Positions 1-8,200 of a DNA stretch of 40,721 nucleotides are shown in pieces; position 1 is the first letter of the stretch, and each line of letters begins with the position of its first letter. The position numbers and the translations under genes were made by a program. The notes beneath the pieces were generated by a model. The model ran no database searches and was not told the DNA's origin. It saw only the letters and a program-made list of their open reading frames with translations. This DNA comes from Spirochaeta sp. (GTDB lineage Bacteria > Spirochaetota > Spirochaetia > DSM-27196 > Alkalispirochaetaceae): NCBI GenBank assembly GCA_007130865.1, contig SLRR01000038.1, positions 1 to 40,721 on the forward strand. The letters are read 5' to 3'.

Positions 1-60
1 CCGCAGGTGGCTCCTCAACCACCGCAGGTGGCTCGGCAACCGCCGCAGGAGGCTCGGCGG
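1..60 (-). repeat. Short repeats encoding a Pro/Ala/Glu-rich tail
   Basis: Imperfect copies of a unit near CCGCAGGTGGCTC recur at 1, 22 and 43. On the minus strand they encode repeated AEPPA-like peptides in the tail of the Hsp70-domain membrane protein. Such Pro-rich segments often act as a spacer across the periplasm; that role is inferred. The array runs off the window. Confidence 0.6.
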
Positions 61-742
61 CAGGAGTCTCATCAACAGGAGCTTCCGGGGCGGGCTCCGT
101 CGACTCTGAAACGGCCGGTGCAGGTTGCGTCGGCGCGGCTGCCGGCGTCAAGACATAACGGTAAAGAACCCAGCCCAGCGATGCGAGGAAGATGAGAAGC
201 AACACAATCCATAACGGTGTAAGCGACCGACCTCCCGCTCCGGGATGGTAGTCTTCTTCCCGCTCCTCAAAGAGATCACTATCGCTCAGCGAAGCGGGAA
301 CGCGATACGGATCATCCAGGGCCGAGTCGTTCACGAAGATCGAGAGCCTCTCGCGCCGGCCGGTACTCCGCTCCGTGGCGGTCGCTTCCAGCCTTCCCGC
401 GTCGTCCAGTTCGAGCTCCAGATCGATATCCGGTTCGCCGCGTTCTCTCGGCTCCAGGTCGTCCAGAGAAAGAGTAGCCAGCTGTTCCGGCAAAGATATG
501 CCGCTGCCCTCTCCCTCTCCTCGGCAGAACGTGATTTCCGCGCGATCCTGCTCGTCCCGAGCGGTGGTGAGCACCATCCGCTTCCGGGACGGTACGATAT
601 CGGAGAAGACGGGATAATAGGATCCGTCCGCAAGGCGGACGCCGATCGTCTGAGTACCCACGCTTATATCGTAGTTCAACCGCGAAGGTTCAGCAAGAGT
701 TTCTCTCGGGAGACCGATGATGCGGAGATCCGGTGCCCGCAC
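1..742 (-). CDS. Membrane protein with an isolated Hsp70 (DnaK) substrate-binding beta domain; 3' end outside the window
   Basis: An open minus-strand frame runs from a stop at 809-811 off the left edge. Its first part resembles the DnaK substrate-binding beta-sandwich: NYDISVGTQTIGVRLADG, then VPSRKRMVLTTARDEQDRAEI, then a GEPDIDLELELDDAGRLEAT stretch followed by ATERSTGRRERL. There is no room for the Hsp70 ATPase domain: ftsH ends about 80 bases upstream. After an acidic linker comes one membrane segment (LTPLWIVLLLIFLASLGWVL, about 195-253) and then a Pro/Ala/Glu-rich tail with AEPPA-type repeats that continues outside the window. With positive-inside topology the domain would be cytosolic and the tail periplasmic. 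It follows ftsH on the same strand, so a role in presenting or holding substrates for membrane proteolysis is possible but inferred. The start is uncertain: GTG at 742 is used; TTG at 679 would begin exactly at the domain. Neither has a good ribosome site. Confidence 0.75.
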   Translation of the reverse strand, partial: MRAPDLRIIGLPRETLAEPSRLNYDISVGTQTIGVRLADGSYYPVFSDIVPSRKRMVLTTARDEQDRAEITFCRGEGEGSGISLPEQLATLSLDDLEPRERGEPDIDLELELDDAGRLEATATERSTGRRERLSIFVNDSALDDPYRVPASLSDSDLFEEREEDYHPGAGGRSLTPLWIVLLLIFLASLGWVLYRYVLTPAAAPTQPAPAVSESTEPAPEAPVDETPAAEPPAAVAEPPAVVEEPPA

Positions 743-757
743 TGCGGACAGGAGCCA

Positions 758-809
758 CGGCAGGTCGTTTCGATTCCGTCGAGCGTTACGTGCGGCAGGG
801 CGTTTCGAT
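758..809. repeat. Direct repeat of 17 bases (one mismatch) in front of the Hsp70-domain gene
   Basis: The plus-strand segments 758-774 and 793-809 share CGGCAGG(T/G)CGTTTCGAT, 35 bases apart. They sit between the ftsH stop and the presumed start of the next gene. A local duplication may have disturbed the 5' end of that gene. Confidence 0.6.
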
Positions 810-820
810 CACGTCGGCCG

Positions 821-2749
821 TCACTTACTGCAGATCGCCTCGATCTCGCCCCGGGTTACTTCCTCCTGCTCGAGAAGCAGTGTCGCCAGCTTGTCCAGGG
901 CGAGGGCGTTTCGCTTAAGCGTATTCAGTGCGCTCTCATACGCATGGGAAAGGATTTTCTTCACCTCACCGTCCACGGCGTAGGCTGTGGCATCGCTGTA
1001 TTCCCGGCGACGTCCAAGCTCCTCGCCAAGAAACACCTCGCCCTGATCGGATCCATACGCGGTGTTCCGGAACGTTTCGCTCATCCCCCAGTCGAGCACC
1101 ATTCGTCGAGCCAGCTCCTGGGCTTGTTTCAGATCCTGTTCCGCGCCACTGGTGATACTTCCGATCCGAAAGCTCTCCGCGGCACGTCCGCCCATGAGCA
1201 CCTGAAGGCGATCCAGAATGTAGTCCTCGCGAAACAGATACTTGTCACCTTCGGGTAGCTGCTCGGTAACTCCCATGGCCCGTTCCCGGGGAACGATAGT
1301 AACTTTATGAACCGGCTCCGCCGTAGGTGCCAGGGCGGCTACTACGGCGTGGCCCGCCTCATGGTACGCTACAGTACGCCGCTCCTCCTCGGTCATCACT
1401 ACACCGCCCCGTTTCAGTCCAAGCACGATTTTGTCCCGTGCCGCCAGGATATCTTCATGCGAAACGACCTCCTTGCCCGCGCGCGCCGCTACAAGAGACG
1501 CTTCGTTGATCAGGTTTGCCAGGTCCGCGCCGCTGAACCCGGGGGTACTGCGCGCGAGTAGCGCCAAGTCGACATCCTCCGCCATGGGGCGTTTCTCCGC
1601 GTGAATTTTCAAGATCGCCTCCCGGTCCTTCACCGCCGGCGCAGGCACGGTTACCCGCCGGTCGAAACGGCCCGGTCGCAACAGTGCCGGATCGAGCACG
1701 TCCGGCCGGTTGGTCGCGGCCAGCACAATCACGCTGGTGCTCTTCTCAAATCCATCCATTTCGGAAAGGAGCTGATTGAGCGTCTGCTCCCGCTCGTCGT
1801 GTCCGCCGCCGAGCCCTGTGCCGCGACGACGTCCGATCGAGTCCAGCTCATCGACAAAGATGATAGCAGGGCTGTTCTGGCGGGCGTCCTCAAAGAGACT
1901 CCGCACACGGGACGCTCCCACACCTACAAACATCTCTATAAAGTCGGATCCGGAGATCGAGTAAAACGGGACGCCCGCCTCTCCCGCGACGGCTCGGGCA
2001 AGTAGGGTCTTGCCGGTTCCGGGAGGTCCCACGAGCAGTACTCCCCGGGGCGTCTCTGCGCCGATCGAACGATAGCGCTCCGGATTCTTGAGAAATTCCA
2101 CGACTTCCTCAAGTTCCTGTTTGGAAGAATCCGCCCCCGCCACGTCGCGGAACATCGTGGCGCTGTCGGTTTTCTCGTAACGTTTGGCTTTACTGCGCCC
2201 CATCTGGAACATGCCCTGCATGCCCCCACCCTGCTGCATGGATCGTCCCACCCGGAGGAAGATCCAGATCAACAGCGCCAGCGGGAGGAGGTTCAGAAGC
2301 ATAGTCACGCCTGTGTTGTCCCGGGTGGGCCTGGTAGTAACAATCACATCCCGACGACTTACGCTTTCCAGGTACTCCGCGTCGACAGCGGCTGGTATAT
2401 ACGTGCGAAACTCCCGCACCGTCCGTACAGTGCCGTCAGCGTCACGCCAGGAGGCGCTCTCCCGGAGAACGCCGGAGACGGCTTCTCCCTGGACGTCAAT
2501 ACTGCGGACGTTACCCGTTTCAAGCTGTTCCAGGAAAAAGGAAAACGGTACCGCATCCTCTTGATCCGGTGTAAACAACGGGATCAGCCACATCAACAAC
2601 AACGGGATGAGAACGATGCCGAAGAAAATCAGTCGTTTGCGCGGATCGATGCCGGGACCGAATCCGGGTCCGCCGTTACCTTGTCCCCCGCCGGGTGCGC
2701 GGTCGTTCTTATCGCCGCTGTCACTGCTGTTTCGGTTATTCTGCGTCAT
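821..2749 (-). CDS. ftsH: FtsH, ATP-dependent inner-membrane zinc metalloprotease
   Basis: A 642-residue FtsH/HflB that unfolds and degrades membrane and short-lived cytosolic proteins as a membrane hexamer. There is a Gly/Asn-rich N-terminus, a first membrane segment near residues 39-59, a short periplasmic domain (about 60-145) and a second segment near 147-166. The AAA+ module has Walker A GPPGTGKT (241-248), Walker B IIFVDE near 297-301 and the second region of homology [20 protein letters not shown]. The M41 protease has zinc ligands HEAGH (463-467) and Asp539 in [11 protein letters not shown] at 2749 was chosen over a GTG 60 bases upstream, because the extra residues are unlike FtsH. 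It ends with EAICSK, so it has little of the usual C-terminal tail. It lies 97 bases after rnfA on the same strand. Confidence 0.97.
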   Translation of the reverse strand: MTQNNRNSSDSGDKNDRAPGGGQGNGGPGFGPGIDPRKRLIFFGIVLIPLLLMWLIPLFTPDQEDAVPFSFFLEQLETGNVRSIDVQGEAVSGVLRESASWRDADGTVRTVREFRTYIPAAVDAEYLESVSRRDVIVTTRPTRDNTGVTMLLNLLPLALLIWIFLRVGRSMQQGGGMQGMFQMGRSKAKRYEKTDSATMFRDVAGADSSKQELEEVVEFLKNPERYRSIGAETPRGVLLVGPPGTGKTLLARAVAGEAGVPFYSISGSDFIEMFVGVGASRVRSLFEDARQNSPAIIFVDELDSIGRRRGTGLGGGHDEREQTLNQLLSEMDGFEKSTSVIVLAATNRPDVLDPALLRPGRFDRRVTVPAPAVKDREAILKIHAEKRPMAEDVDLALLARSTPGFSGADLANLINEASLVAARAGKEVVSHEDILAARDKIVLGLKRGGVVMTEEERRTVAYHEAGHAVVAALAPTAEPVHKVTIVPRERAMGVTEQLPEGDKYLFREDYILDRLQVLMGGRAAESFRIGSITSGAEQDLKQAQELARRMVLDWGMSETFRNTAYGSDQGEVFLGEELGRRREYSDATAYAVDGEVKKILSHAYESALNTLKRNALALDKLATLLLEQEEVTRGEIEAICSK

Positions 2750-2846
2750 GAATGATAGAAGGTACCAGTAATGACGGGGGTATGGCGAGTCCCGCCGGGG
2801 TCGCGGCACAGGACCACGCTCCCGGCGAACCCCGGACGGGGTGGTT

Positions 2847-3386
2847 TTACCAGAACAGAAAACCCGCCAACGCCAGAGAGAAGATCGCCATGGAAAAGAT
2901 CACCACCGGGTTGGTCTTGAACAACTTATCCGCTTCGGAGATTCGGGATGTTTCCCGAATCGCACCGATCACGACAAAGGCCGCAAAAAATCCCAGGGCG
3001 TTTCCCCCGGCGGATGCTGTCATACCGGTGAAGTCACCGGCGCCGGCCACGATCATCTGGAGTCCCACCAGCGGCGCAACGGCTATTATCGAGGAAGGTA
3101 TTCCCATCCAGTCATCACCGAGCTCGCCGCGCATCCGGAGCACGCCGATCGAGACGAGCGCTACACCGATATACACGAGTGGTGATAGAACGGCGGGTAC
3201 CGTAGACGCCAACGTCGCCCCGATAAGGGAGGAAAAGAAGAAAACCACCCCGAACCGTGCCGCCGGAGCCCAGGAACTCCTGGCAGACCGCGGCAGAATG
3301 ACGACCAGCAACGCGCCGACAAAGGTCATGAGAACCGGGTTGTAGATCAACAGACCGTCAAGAAACGTACGCAACGCCTGGTTCAT
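2847..3386 (-). CDS. rnfA: RnfA-like membrane subunit without cysteines
   Basis: A 179-residue, very hydrophobic protein of the RnfA/RnfE (NqrD/NqrE) family with about six membrane segments. The N-terminal GLLIYNPVLMTFVGA matches the family VNNFVLVKFLG region, the middle has a GAIRE motif, and the C-terminus SLALAGFLFW matches the family end. In characterised Rnf and Nqr complexes these paired subunits ligate an intramembrane 2Fe-2S cluster through conserved cysteines in LGLCP-type and TNC-type motifs. This protein contains no cysteine anywhere; the equivalent positions read FVGALL and AVAPLV. It is the last rnf gene, and its ATG overlaps the rnfE stop (ATGA). A rnfB gene would normally follow but does not. 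The family call is solid; the cluster-free mechanism is inference. Confidence 0.85.
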   Translation of the reverse strand: MNQALRTFLDGLLIYNPVLMTFVGALLVVILPRSARSSWAPAARFGVVFFFSSLIGATLASTVPAVLSPLVYIGVALVSIGVLRMRGELGDDWMGIPSSIIAVAPLVGLQMIVAGAGDFTGMTASAGGNALGFFAAFVVIGAIRETSRISEADKLFKTNPVVIFSMAIFSLALAGFLFW

Positions 3387-3958
3387 GCCTGGCCTCCTTC
3401 AAGCATCCGGGATACGACGCGTGTACCAAGAACGATCGCTCCCAGAACGAGAAATGCCCCCATGGGAGCGGCAAAAAAATCGGCCGGTATCGTAAAATCC
3501 CGCAAAACGAGATTACCCACAAGCGTCCCTCGGCCAAAAATCTCCCGGAACGCTCCCACAGCGAGGAGCACGATCGCGAAGTGTGCCCAGGTCACGACGC
3601 CGTCCCGCGGCAAGGAATCCCCCTTGTCGGTCCCGGTACGGACACCGATAAAGACGATCGGCGCCACACCGGCCAGCTGCAGGTAAAGGACGACCCGATC
3701 CGGAACCGGCGCCACGTAAGGCGTCAGCGTCCCCAGAATCCAGGATACGCCAAAGCCTACACTGATCAGGATGCTCCACCGGACCGTTTCGCTTATCCGC
3801 TCCGACGGTCGCAACAGTAACGCTACACCGCAGACCAGCAATGCCGCCGCTATCGTAATAACCAGCGCCGCTGCAGCGGCGACCAGGGTTAATGTCGATC
3901 CAAGTAACGTTACAAGCGCCAGCAATACAACGCGCTCAGTTCGTAATAATCCGTCCAT
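3383..3958 (-). CDS. rnfE: RnfE-like membrane subunit
   Basis: A 191-residue membrane protein of the RnfE/NqrD family, with six likely membrane segments. Family marks are GAFREIFGRGTLVGN (the REhLGSGTL region of RnfE) and the later PMGAFLVLGAIVLG. The two conserved cysteine sites are replaced: LLGLCP reads LLGSTL, and TNCIVIG reads APIVFIG. The only cysteine is Cys43 in ALLVCGVALLL, which does not align with a known ligand. The ATG at 3958 was chosen because GGAG lies 7 bases upstream; the ATG at 3964 is too close to that site. It starts 11 bases after the rnfD-G stop and overlaps rnfA by 4 bases, so the genes are probably translationally coupled. Confidence 0.87.
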   Translation of the reverse strand: MDGLLRTERVVLLALVTLLGSTLTLVAAAAALVITIAAALLVCGVALLLRPSERISETVRWSILISVGFGVSWILGTLTPYVAPVPDRVVLYLQLAGVAPIVFIGVRTGTDKGDSLPRDGVVTWAHFAIVLLAVGAFREIFGRGTLVGNLVLRDFTIPADFFAAPMGAFLVLGAIVLGTRVVSRMLEGGQA

Positions 3959-3968
3959 AGTCATACTC

Positions 3969-5678
3969 CTACTGCCCCAGAGCATCGGCGATCGCAGCAA
4001 GGATCCCCTGGCTGGAGCCGGTTGCACCGGACACGGTGTCCACTTCGAGGCTTTGCGTTTCTAATACCACGTCGATAATCGTCCCGAACGCCGGTTCACC
4101 GATCCCGGGAGTCTCGCTGTGAGAAAGCACGTTTATAGCGGTAATCTCTCCGCCTTCGACGACTACTTCCACGGAAATCCGGCCGGCGTACCCTGCGCCG
4201 GAGCCCTCAAACACACCGTCATTCTCGATCGCTACCTGCCCGGGAGGAGGTTCCGGAGCGATCCGAAAAGAGAGGCCATCACGTACAGCGCGCGCCACTG
4301 CCCGGGAAGACACCGTTGCTCCGGAGATCGCCTCGAGCGAATCCACAACGGCATCGGGGTTACTGGTGCTGCGTCGCAAAAATTGCCGGAGGAACGAGGG
4401 GCGTCGCACAAGGGTCCCCAGAGTGCCGCTCTCATTCTGATCGACAATACGGGTTCCGATGATCCGTTCGTTCGTATCCAGGGCAAGAACGACCCGGATC
4501 TCGCTCTTGTACCCCTGCTCCGACGCGTATACCAGGTATCCCAACGGTTCGTCGTCGCGGAATACCTGCTCCACCCGTACCGAATCGCGTTCACTCTCGT
4601 ACGGGAGGGCGTACCGGGCATCCTCAAAGAAGAGGCCCAGGTCACGCCGCACGGTGCCATCCACAAAGTTGGAGCGAGCGAACTGGTCGAGCGCCCCCGT
4701 ACCGTACCCGACGACCGTGGCAAGGACCGCCACAATAAGCACCGCGGCGACAGCGGTGATCCGACGGGCACGTTTTGTCACCTCGCCGAAGAACGTATCC
4801 ACCACGGTGACGTCGATAATCGGCGTTACGCCGTTCATGATCAGCACGGCAAACGTCGTCCCCTCGGGGTACTGCGTAAGTTCCCGGATGACCACGGTAA
4901 GTATACCGCATCCGATCCCGTAGATAAGGCGCGCGGTACGACCCACGGGGGATGTCACCATATCCGTAGCCATGAAAAGCGCCGCAAACATGATACTTCC
5001 CGCAAGAATCGTAAAAACCGGGTCCACGCCGAACACGATCGCGGTAATGACCGAACCACCGAGATACCCCAGAGAAATACGCCAGCCCACAAATCCGCGC
5101 GCGAAGAGGTACACAGCTCCGATCACAAGAGCGAGAGCCGAGGTTTCACCGATACTGCCGGCGACGTTACCCAGGAAAAGCTGCAGGTACGTGACGTCCA
5201 CCCCGGCCAGAGGCGTTGCGGCGGTTACGACGTCGTACTCCATCGGGACCCACCACTCTGTAACAAGCGCGGGGTACGCCAGGAGCAGGATCCCCCGGGC
5301 GACCAGAGCGGGGTTGAACACGTTATGTCCGATCCCTCCGAACGCTTGCTTACCTACAAACACGATGATCACCGCGCCAAAGAAGGGAACCCACCAGGGA
5401 GATCCCGGCGCGAGGGTCAGACCGTAGAGTAACCCCGCAAGAAACGCGCTGCCGTCACCAAGAGGTCTCTTGATCGAGAAACCTCCCGGTACAAATGGCT
5501 GCTCCAGAATCGCCGCACTGAAAGCGGAGGCAAAAACAAGGTACAGCGCGTAGGGGCCGAAGAAGAACCCCGCCGCCGCCGTAGCCGGTAGCAGCGCAAG
5601 GGACACTTCCCACATATTGCGACTGACCGAGTCACTGCTCTCTATATGCGGTCCCGAACTTCGGTATAGTTTCGTCAT
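3969..5678 (-). CDS. rnfD: RnfD-RnfG fusion with two FMN-binding domains
   Basis: A 569-residue fusion. Residues 20-325 are RnfD/NqrB-like with about ten membrane segments. They carry DVVTAATPL (149-157), the counterpart of the DxxSGATPL motif where FMN is bound covalently to threonine (here Thr155). Residues 330-569 are RnfG/NqrC-like and extracytoplasmic, with two candidate sites. EAISGAT (449-455) has Glu in place of the usual Asp; DTVSGAT (547-553) matches the ApbE motif exactly. RnfG normally has one FMN domain and is a separate gene, so both the fusion and the extra domain are unusual. The start ATG has AGAGGA 6 bases upstream, and the rnfC stop is 10 bases before it. ApbE itself is not in the window. 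The product would pass electrons from RnfC into or across the inner membrane. Confidence 0.92.
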   Translation of the reverse strand: MTKLYRSSGPHIESSDSVSRNMWEVSLALLPATAAAGFFFGPYALYLVFASAFSAAILEQPFVPGGFSIKRPLGDGSAFLAGLLYGLTLAPGSPWWVPFFGAVIIVFVGKQAFGGIGHNVFNPALVARGILLLAYPALVTEWWVPMEYDVVTAATPLAGVDVTYLQLFLGNVAGSIGETSALALVIGAVYLFARGFVGWRISLGYLGGSVITAIVFGVDPVFTILAGSIMFAALFMATDMVTSPVGRTARLIYGIGCGILTVVIRELTQYPEGTTFAVLIMNGVTPIIDVTVVDTFFGEVTKRARRITAVAAVLIVAVLATVVGYGTGALDQFARSNFVDGTVRRDLGLFFEDARYALPYESERDSVRVEQVFRDDEPLGYLVYASEQGYKSEIRVVLALDTNERIIGTRIVDQNESGTLGTLVRRPSFLRQFLRRSTSNPDAVVDSLEAISGATVSSRAVARAVRDGLSFRIAPEPPPGQVAIENDGVFEGSGAGYAGRISVEVVVEGGEITAINVLSHSETPGIGEPAFGTIIDVVLETQSLEVDTVSGATGSSQGILAAIADALGQ

Positions 5679-5688
5679 CAGTAATCCT

Positions 5689-7026
5689 CTATCGCTTTTT
5701 CTGTGCAGCTGCCAGAGCTTTACCCTGCTTTATCCACTCCAGAAGCGGTCGCTTGGAGGGACAGACAAACTGGCACGCTCCGCAGAGAATGCACGCGTCC
5801 AATCCCGCTCCAACAGCCTCTTCCAGCATATCGTTGTTTATGTAAGAGGTCATGCGATTTGGTGGCAGGTACATGGGACATACCTCCACGCACTTACCGC
5901 ACCGGATACACGCCATGTGGATACTTCCGGCGTACTCATCCTCCGTTAGAAGCACGATACCGCTGGTGGCTTTGGTCACGGGAATGGAGAAATCTTCGAC
6001 CCGCATCCCCGTCATCGGCCCGCCGACTATCACCGCCGGATCCGGCTGGGATTCGCCGCCGCAGAACGCTATAGCGTCCTTGATAGACGTCCCGAGAGGA
6101 ATGGAGAGGTTTTTCGGGTCCTTCACCCCGTGGCCGCTCACCGTAACAACGCGCTCGTGCAGAACCTTGCCCTTGTCCAGAGCGTCCGCAATCGCGCATA
6201 CGGTTTGCACGTTGTTTACCAGGACGCCCACCGAACCAGGCAGGGACCGCAGCGGCACTTCCCGGTTGAGCACGGCTTTTATCAGGTGTTTTTCCGCGCC
6301 ATGGGGATACCGCGTATCCAGCGCCTGCGCAGCGATATGGGGAAAATCGCGCGCCACTTCGCGGAGTCGTTTCAGCGCATCCGGTTTGTTGACCTCGCAG
6401 GCTACGAACCCCTGCTTCGCGCCGACTGCCCGCCGCACGATCTCGAGGCCCCGGAACACGTCCGCCGCGCGCTCCTGCATTAACCGGTCATCCACCGTTA
6501 TGTAGGGCTCGCACTCGGCGCCGTTCACGATTACCGTGTCGATGGGATCCTTTGTAGCGAGCTTGATGTGGGTCGGAAAGGTGGCGCCGCCGAGACCGAC
6601 GATCCCCGCTTCCTCGACGCGCCTGATCACGACCTCCCGGAACTCCTCTTCCGCGAGCCCTTCCAGGTTGATCGGGTCAAGGAAGATCTCCTGGTCTCCC
6701 GCATCCTGGTCACTCCGAATCGATATCGCCGTGACGGTTGTACCGTCAGGAAGCGGCGCCTCGCCTATCGCCGTAACCTCGCCGCTCACGCTGGCGTGGA
6801 CGATCGAACGCAGGCCCTGAGCCTTCTCGCCGATAACCTGACCTTTTTTTACCCGGTCACCCACCGCTACCGCCGGTTCCACAGGAACACCAAGATGCTG
6901 TTTAAGAGGGATCGAGACCTCCTGCGGAACGGACATCGTCACGATCGGTTCGTGCGTTGTAAGCCCCTTTTCCTCCGGGAGGTGCGTCCCTCCAATGGGG
7001 AATTTCTTTACACTGGTGTTTTCCAT
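5689..7026 (-). CDS. rnfC: RnfC, NADH-side iron-sulfur subunit
   Basis: A 445-residue RnfC, the peripheral subunit that exchanges electrons with NAD(H) through FMN in Rnf complexes. The N-terminal part has the typical GGTHLPEEKGLTTHEPI and a barrel-sandwich region with GDRVKKGQVIGEKAQG. The FMN/NADH-binding region includes VGLGGATFPTHIKL. Two complete 4Fe-4S motifs follow: Cys373/376/379/383 (CIRCGKCVEVCP) and Cys412/415/418/422 (CILCGACQFVCP). Length is near the short-RnfC norm, without the long Ala-rich tail seen in enterobacterial RnfC. The ATG comes one base after the lipoprotein stop. Unlike rnfA and rnfE, this subunit keeps all expected cofactor ligands, so the operon is unlikely to be simply decayed. 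Confidence 0.96.
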   Translation of the reverse strand: MENTSVKKFPIGGTHLPEEKGLTTHEPIVTMSVPQEVSIPLKQHLGVPVEPAVAVGDRVKKGQVIGEKAQGLRSIVHASVSGEVTAIGEAPLPDGTTVTAISIRSDQDAGDQEIFLDPINLEGLAEEEFREVVIRRVEEAGIVGLGGATFPTHIKLATKDPIDTVIVNGAECEPYITVDDRLMQERAADVFRGLEIVRRAVGAKQGFVACEVNKPDALKRLREVARDFPHIAAQALDTRYPHGAEKHLIKAVLNREVPLRSLPGSVGVLVNNVQTVCAIADALDKGKVLHERVVTVSGHGVKDPKNLSIPLGTSIKDAIAFCGGESQPDPAVIVGGPMTGMRVEDFSIPVTKATSGIVLLTEDEYAGSIHMACIRCGKCVEVCPMYLPPNRMTSYINNDMLEEAVGAGLDACILCGACQFVCPSKRPLLEWIKQGKALAAAQKKR

Positions 7027-7027
7027 A

Positions 7028-8095
7028 TCAGAATCGCCCGATGATCACGTCGTCTTCGGAAATAATCCCGGCGTCTACCAGTGCACGCTGGTAGGAGGCG
7101 GATTCCCGGGACATCCGTACCGTTGCTCCCGCGATCCCGTCCACAGAGGAGTTCTGCACGGTCCGGGTCGCGCCACTAGGTACGTCCACGCCGAACTGGT
7201 TCCGGTCGTTGATCGCATTCCGGAGCCGGTCCGGAGACCAGTCCACCAGGGAGGTTACGTCCCGAGCGTTCCGTCCGACCAGATAATCGGCGATAGCGTC
7301 ATAATTACCTTTCCAGCCACCCAGTCCGAAGTAGCCGTACACGGGATCCATCGCAACCGGGGTATCTCCGTCAAACTCCACACCCATCGCTTCGAGAAAT
7401 GACCGGACCGGAGCGTTGCCGCCGATACCGGCGAATATACCTTGCTCGTTGAGTACGTGAGAATAGAAGTGCAGGTTGAACAGGTGGCTCCCGCCGATCT
7501 CGTCCCAGCTCTCAGGCGCGATGAAGGCTCCTCCCGAAGTCCGGATCGTCGGAACCACGCGACCGCTGCCGATCGTGAGAGAGCTTATTGCTGCGTCGAA
7601 ATTATAATCCGCGGGAAACTTCATCTCGAACTGGTACCGCGTGAGGGGCTCCACCAGCGCGACCGCAACCGTTCCGTCGGTGTCGACCGCTGCAGCGTAA
7701 AACGACATGAGATTGACAGCATGGATGTTGAACATCGAATCACCGGCCTCGTAATCGGCCCCCGGCGTCGCCGGCGCAGGGTCTACGCTGAAATCCACCT
7801 GGACCTGGGCGTTGCCGGACTGTCGCGTTGTCCAGTACCCGTCCACACGCTGAAAGTAGCGCATGCGCGCTTCCTGGATTACGGCATCGTCGTCTAGTTT
7901 AATGATTGTTTCGATGTATGCACCGGCGTCCTCAAACTCGGCACCCCGTGCTTCACCGGCCCAGGAATAGCCTACGTGGTACCCATCGTACCCGGCGGGG
8001 CCTTCCTCCAGGACCACCCGCTCCGGTTCGCACCCGGCGAACAGGAATATCGTTGCGGTTACGGTCAGTAACAGCAGCTTGCTATGTTTATTCAT
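7028..8095 (-). CDS. Exported lipoprotein with FMN-attachment-like motifs, first gene of the rnf operon
   Basis: A 355-residue lipoprotein. The signal peptide ends in FLFAGC (Cys22 would be lipidated; Phe at -3 is tolerated but not typical). The C-terminus holds two candidate ApbE flavinylation sites: DVPSGAT (304-310) matches Dxx(S/T)GAT exactly, and DGIAGAT (319-325) is followed by a helix-like segment as at the end of FMN_bind domains. I do not recognise the middle of the protein. Its position, one base before rnfC, suggests a periplasmic flavoprotein that hands electrons to or from the Rnf membrane part. That role is inferred. The start has a GGGGG stretch about 8 bases upstream. The neighbouring SRAP gene is divergent across about 105 bases. 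Confidence 0.82.
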   Translation of the reverse strand: MNKHSKLLLLTVTATIFLFAGCEPERVVLEEGPAGYDGYHVGYSWAGEARGAEFEDAGAYIETIIKLDDDAVIQEARMRYFQRVDGYWTTRQSGNAQVQVDFSVDPAPATPGADYEAGDSMFNIHAVNLMSFYAAAVDTDGTVAVALVEPLTRYQFEMKFPADYNFDAAISSLTIGSGRVVPTIRTSGGAFIAPESWDEIGGSHLFNLHFYSHVLNEQGIFAGIGGNAPVRSFLEAMGVEFDGDTPVAMDPVYGYFGLGGWKGNYDAIADYLVGRNARDVTSLVDWSPDRLRNAINDRNQFGVDVPSGATRTVQNSSVDGIAGATVRMSRESASYQRALVDAGIISEDDVIIGRF

Positions 8096-8200
8096 GAAAA
8101 AAACCCCCGAAAATGGTGTTTGAATGCCGAGAGATTAACACAGAATTATTTTGTCCGCGAGACCTTTCCGGCAATATCCGTTACGATATCGGTGTTCAGT

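Noticed and set aside
245-1258. Long plus-strand open frame of 337 codons opposite ftsH and the Hsp70-domain gene
   Set aside because: It lies antisense to two clear genes, has no family motif, and long shadow frames are common in GC-rich DNA.
2750-2846. Terminator between rnfA and ftsH
   Set aside because: The GC-rich stem CCCC/GGGG is short with no T-run; read-through into ftsH is just as likely.
4119-5432. Plus-strand open frame of 437 codons opposite rnfD-G
   Set aside because: Antisense to a fully supported membrane protein; the product is rich in Arg, His and Gly with no fold or motif.
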